A DNA stretch of 13,855 nt from positions 1 to 13,855 of the forward strand of contig CAJMSO010000021.1 in the NCBI GenBank assembly GCA_905216075.1, in the 5' to 3' direction. Of this stretch, positions 13,621-13,855 are shown piece by piece. How positions within the stretch are numbered: position 1 is the stretch's first letter; each line of letters begins with the position of its first letter. The position numbers were made by a program, and so were the translations under genes. Origin of the DNA: an uncultured bacterium. Lineage in GTDB: Bacteria > Actinomycetota > Coriobacteriia > Coriobacteriales > Coriobacteriaceae. The notes under the pieces were generated by a model. That model was not told where the DNA came from. It searched no databases and saw nothing but the letters and a program-made list of their open reading frames with translations.

Positions 13621-13855
13621 ATGCTGAAGCTTTGGAAGGTTAACGCCAAGGCCGGCGACGCGACGGTCAAGTACCCGTTTGCGCCGTTCCCCACCAACAA
13701 GGACATGCGCGGCAAGCCCGAGCACAATGCCGAGCTCTGCATCGCCTGCGGTGCCTGCGGCGTGGCGTGCCCGGCCGATGCCATTCGCATGGACACCGAC
13801 CTTGCGGCCGACACCATCACCTGGTCGATCGACTACGGCCGCTGCATCTTCTGTG
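13621..13855 (+). CDS. hyfH: Hydrogenase-4 component H, two-cluster ferredoxin-like subunit (N-terminal part; 3' end outside window)
   Basis: Only the first 78 codons are inside the window. They begin MLKLWKVNAKAG and continue with TVKYPFAPF, closely matching HyfH/HycF (NuoI-like). The first [4Fe-4S] group is complete: Cys40, Cys43, Cys46 and Cys50 followed by Pro. The second begins with Cys75 and Cys78 at the right edge (GRCIFC). The full family protein is about 180 residues and passes electrons from HyfA towards HyfI and the [NiFe] site. The ATG lies 1 nt after the hyfG TAA, with GAGGAG in the last hyfG codons as ribosome-binding site. hyfI would be expected next. Confidence 0.93.
   Translation, partial: MLKLWKVNAKAGDATVKYPFAPFPTNKDMRGKPEHNAELCIACGACGVACPADAIRMDTDLAADTITWSIDYGRCIFC

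Noticed and set aside
9579..13820. Very long open frame on the minus strand (over 1400 codons), and a similar one at 5132-7705
   Set aside because: They lie opposite well-supported hyf genes. Their composition (rich in Gly, His, Arg, Asp) is what GC-rich third positions give in the antisense frame, and no ribosome-binding site or family motif supports them.
1..13855. CRISPR array, tRNA or rRNA gene
   Set aside because: No regularly spaced direct repeats with unique spacers and no recognisable tRNA or rRNA segments were seen.

Overview
The window appears to come from the chromosome of a strictly fermentative, GC-rich anaerobe. Gene content, codon use and the selenocysteine-containing formate dehydrogenase suggest a Collinsella-like member of the Coriobacteriia (Actinomycetota). 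That assignment is an inference: no rRNA or marker gene is present.

Left part (1-1676), accessory and regulatory. A plus-strand gene enters from outside and ends at 344; its C-terminus looks endonuclease-like. A 24-bp perfect inverted repeat (373-439) separates it from a convergent minus-strand toxin-antitoxin pair: a ribbon-helix-helix (RelB/DinJ-like) antitoxin (924-1247) overlapping a PIN-domain protein (455-931). The PIN protein has an altered active site and a short heptad-repeat tail. The AT-rich gap 1248-1676 holds the divergent control region: a probable antitoxin promoter within a palindrome, repeated GAGTGTGAA / GTAATACAC motifs, an 11-bp hairpin, and a strongly structured leader just before the first metabolic gene.

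Main part (1677-13855), formate hydrogenlyase of the Hyf (FHL-2) type. The order is hydN-like four-cluster ferredoxin, fdhF, a terminator-like hairpin, then hyfA, B, C, D, E, F, G and the start of hyfH, which runs off the right edge. fdhF contains an in-frame TGA at codon 140, read as selenocysteine, followed at the usual distance by a bacterial SECIS hairpin; it should be treated as one 740-residue gene and not as two pieces. The hyf genes are packed with 8-nt overlaps or gaps of 1-15 nt and individual ribosome-binding sites, so they look like one operon.

How the parts work together: FdhF (Mo-bisPGD, Sec140, one [4Fe-4S]) oxidises formate to CO2. Electrons pass through the four-cluster ferredoxin-like proteins (HydN, HyfA) and HyfH to the [NiFe] site of HyfG, where protons are reduced to H2. 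HyfC anchors the catalytic arm in the membrane. HyfB, HyfD and HyfF are antiporter-like subunits that keep the lysine and glutamate residues used for ion translocation in complex I, and HyfE is NuoK-like. The complex therefore looks able to couple H2 evolution to ion pumping. The small subunit HyfI, maturation proteins, the HyfG protease, a formate channel and the selenocysteine machinery would all have to lie outside the window.
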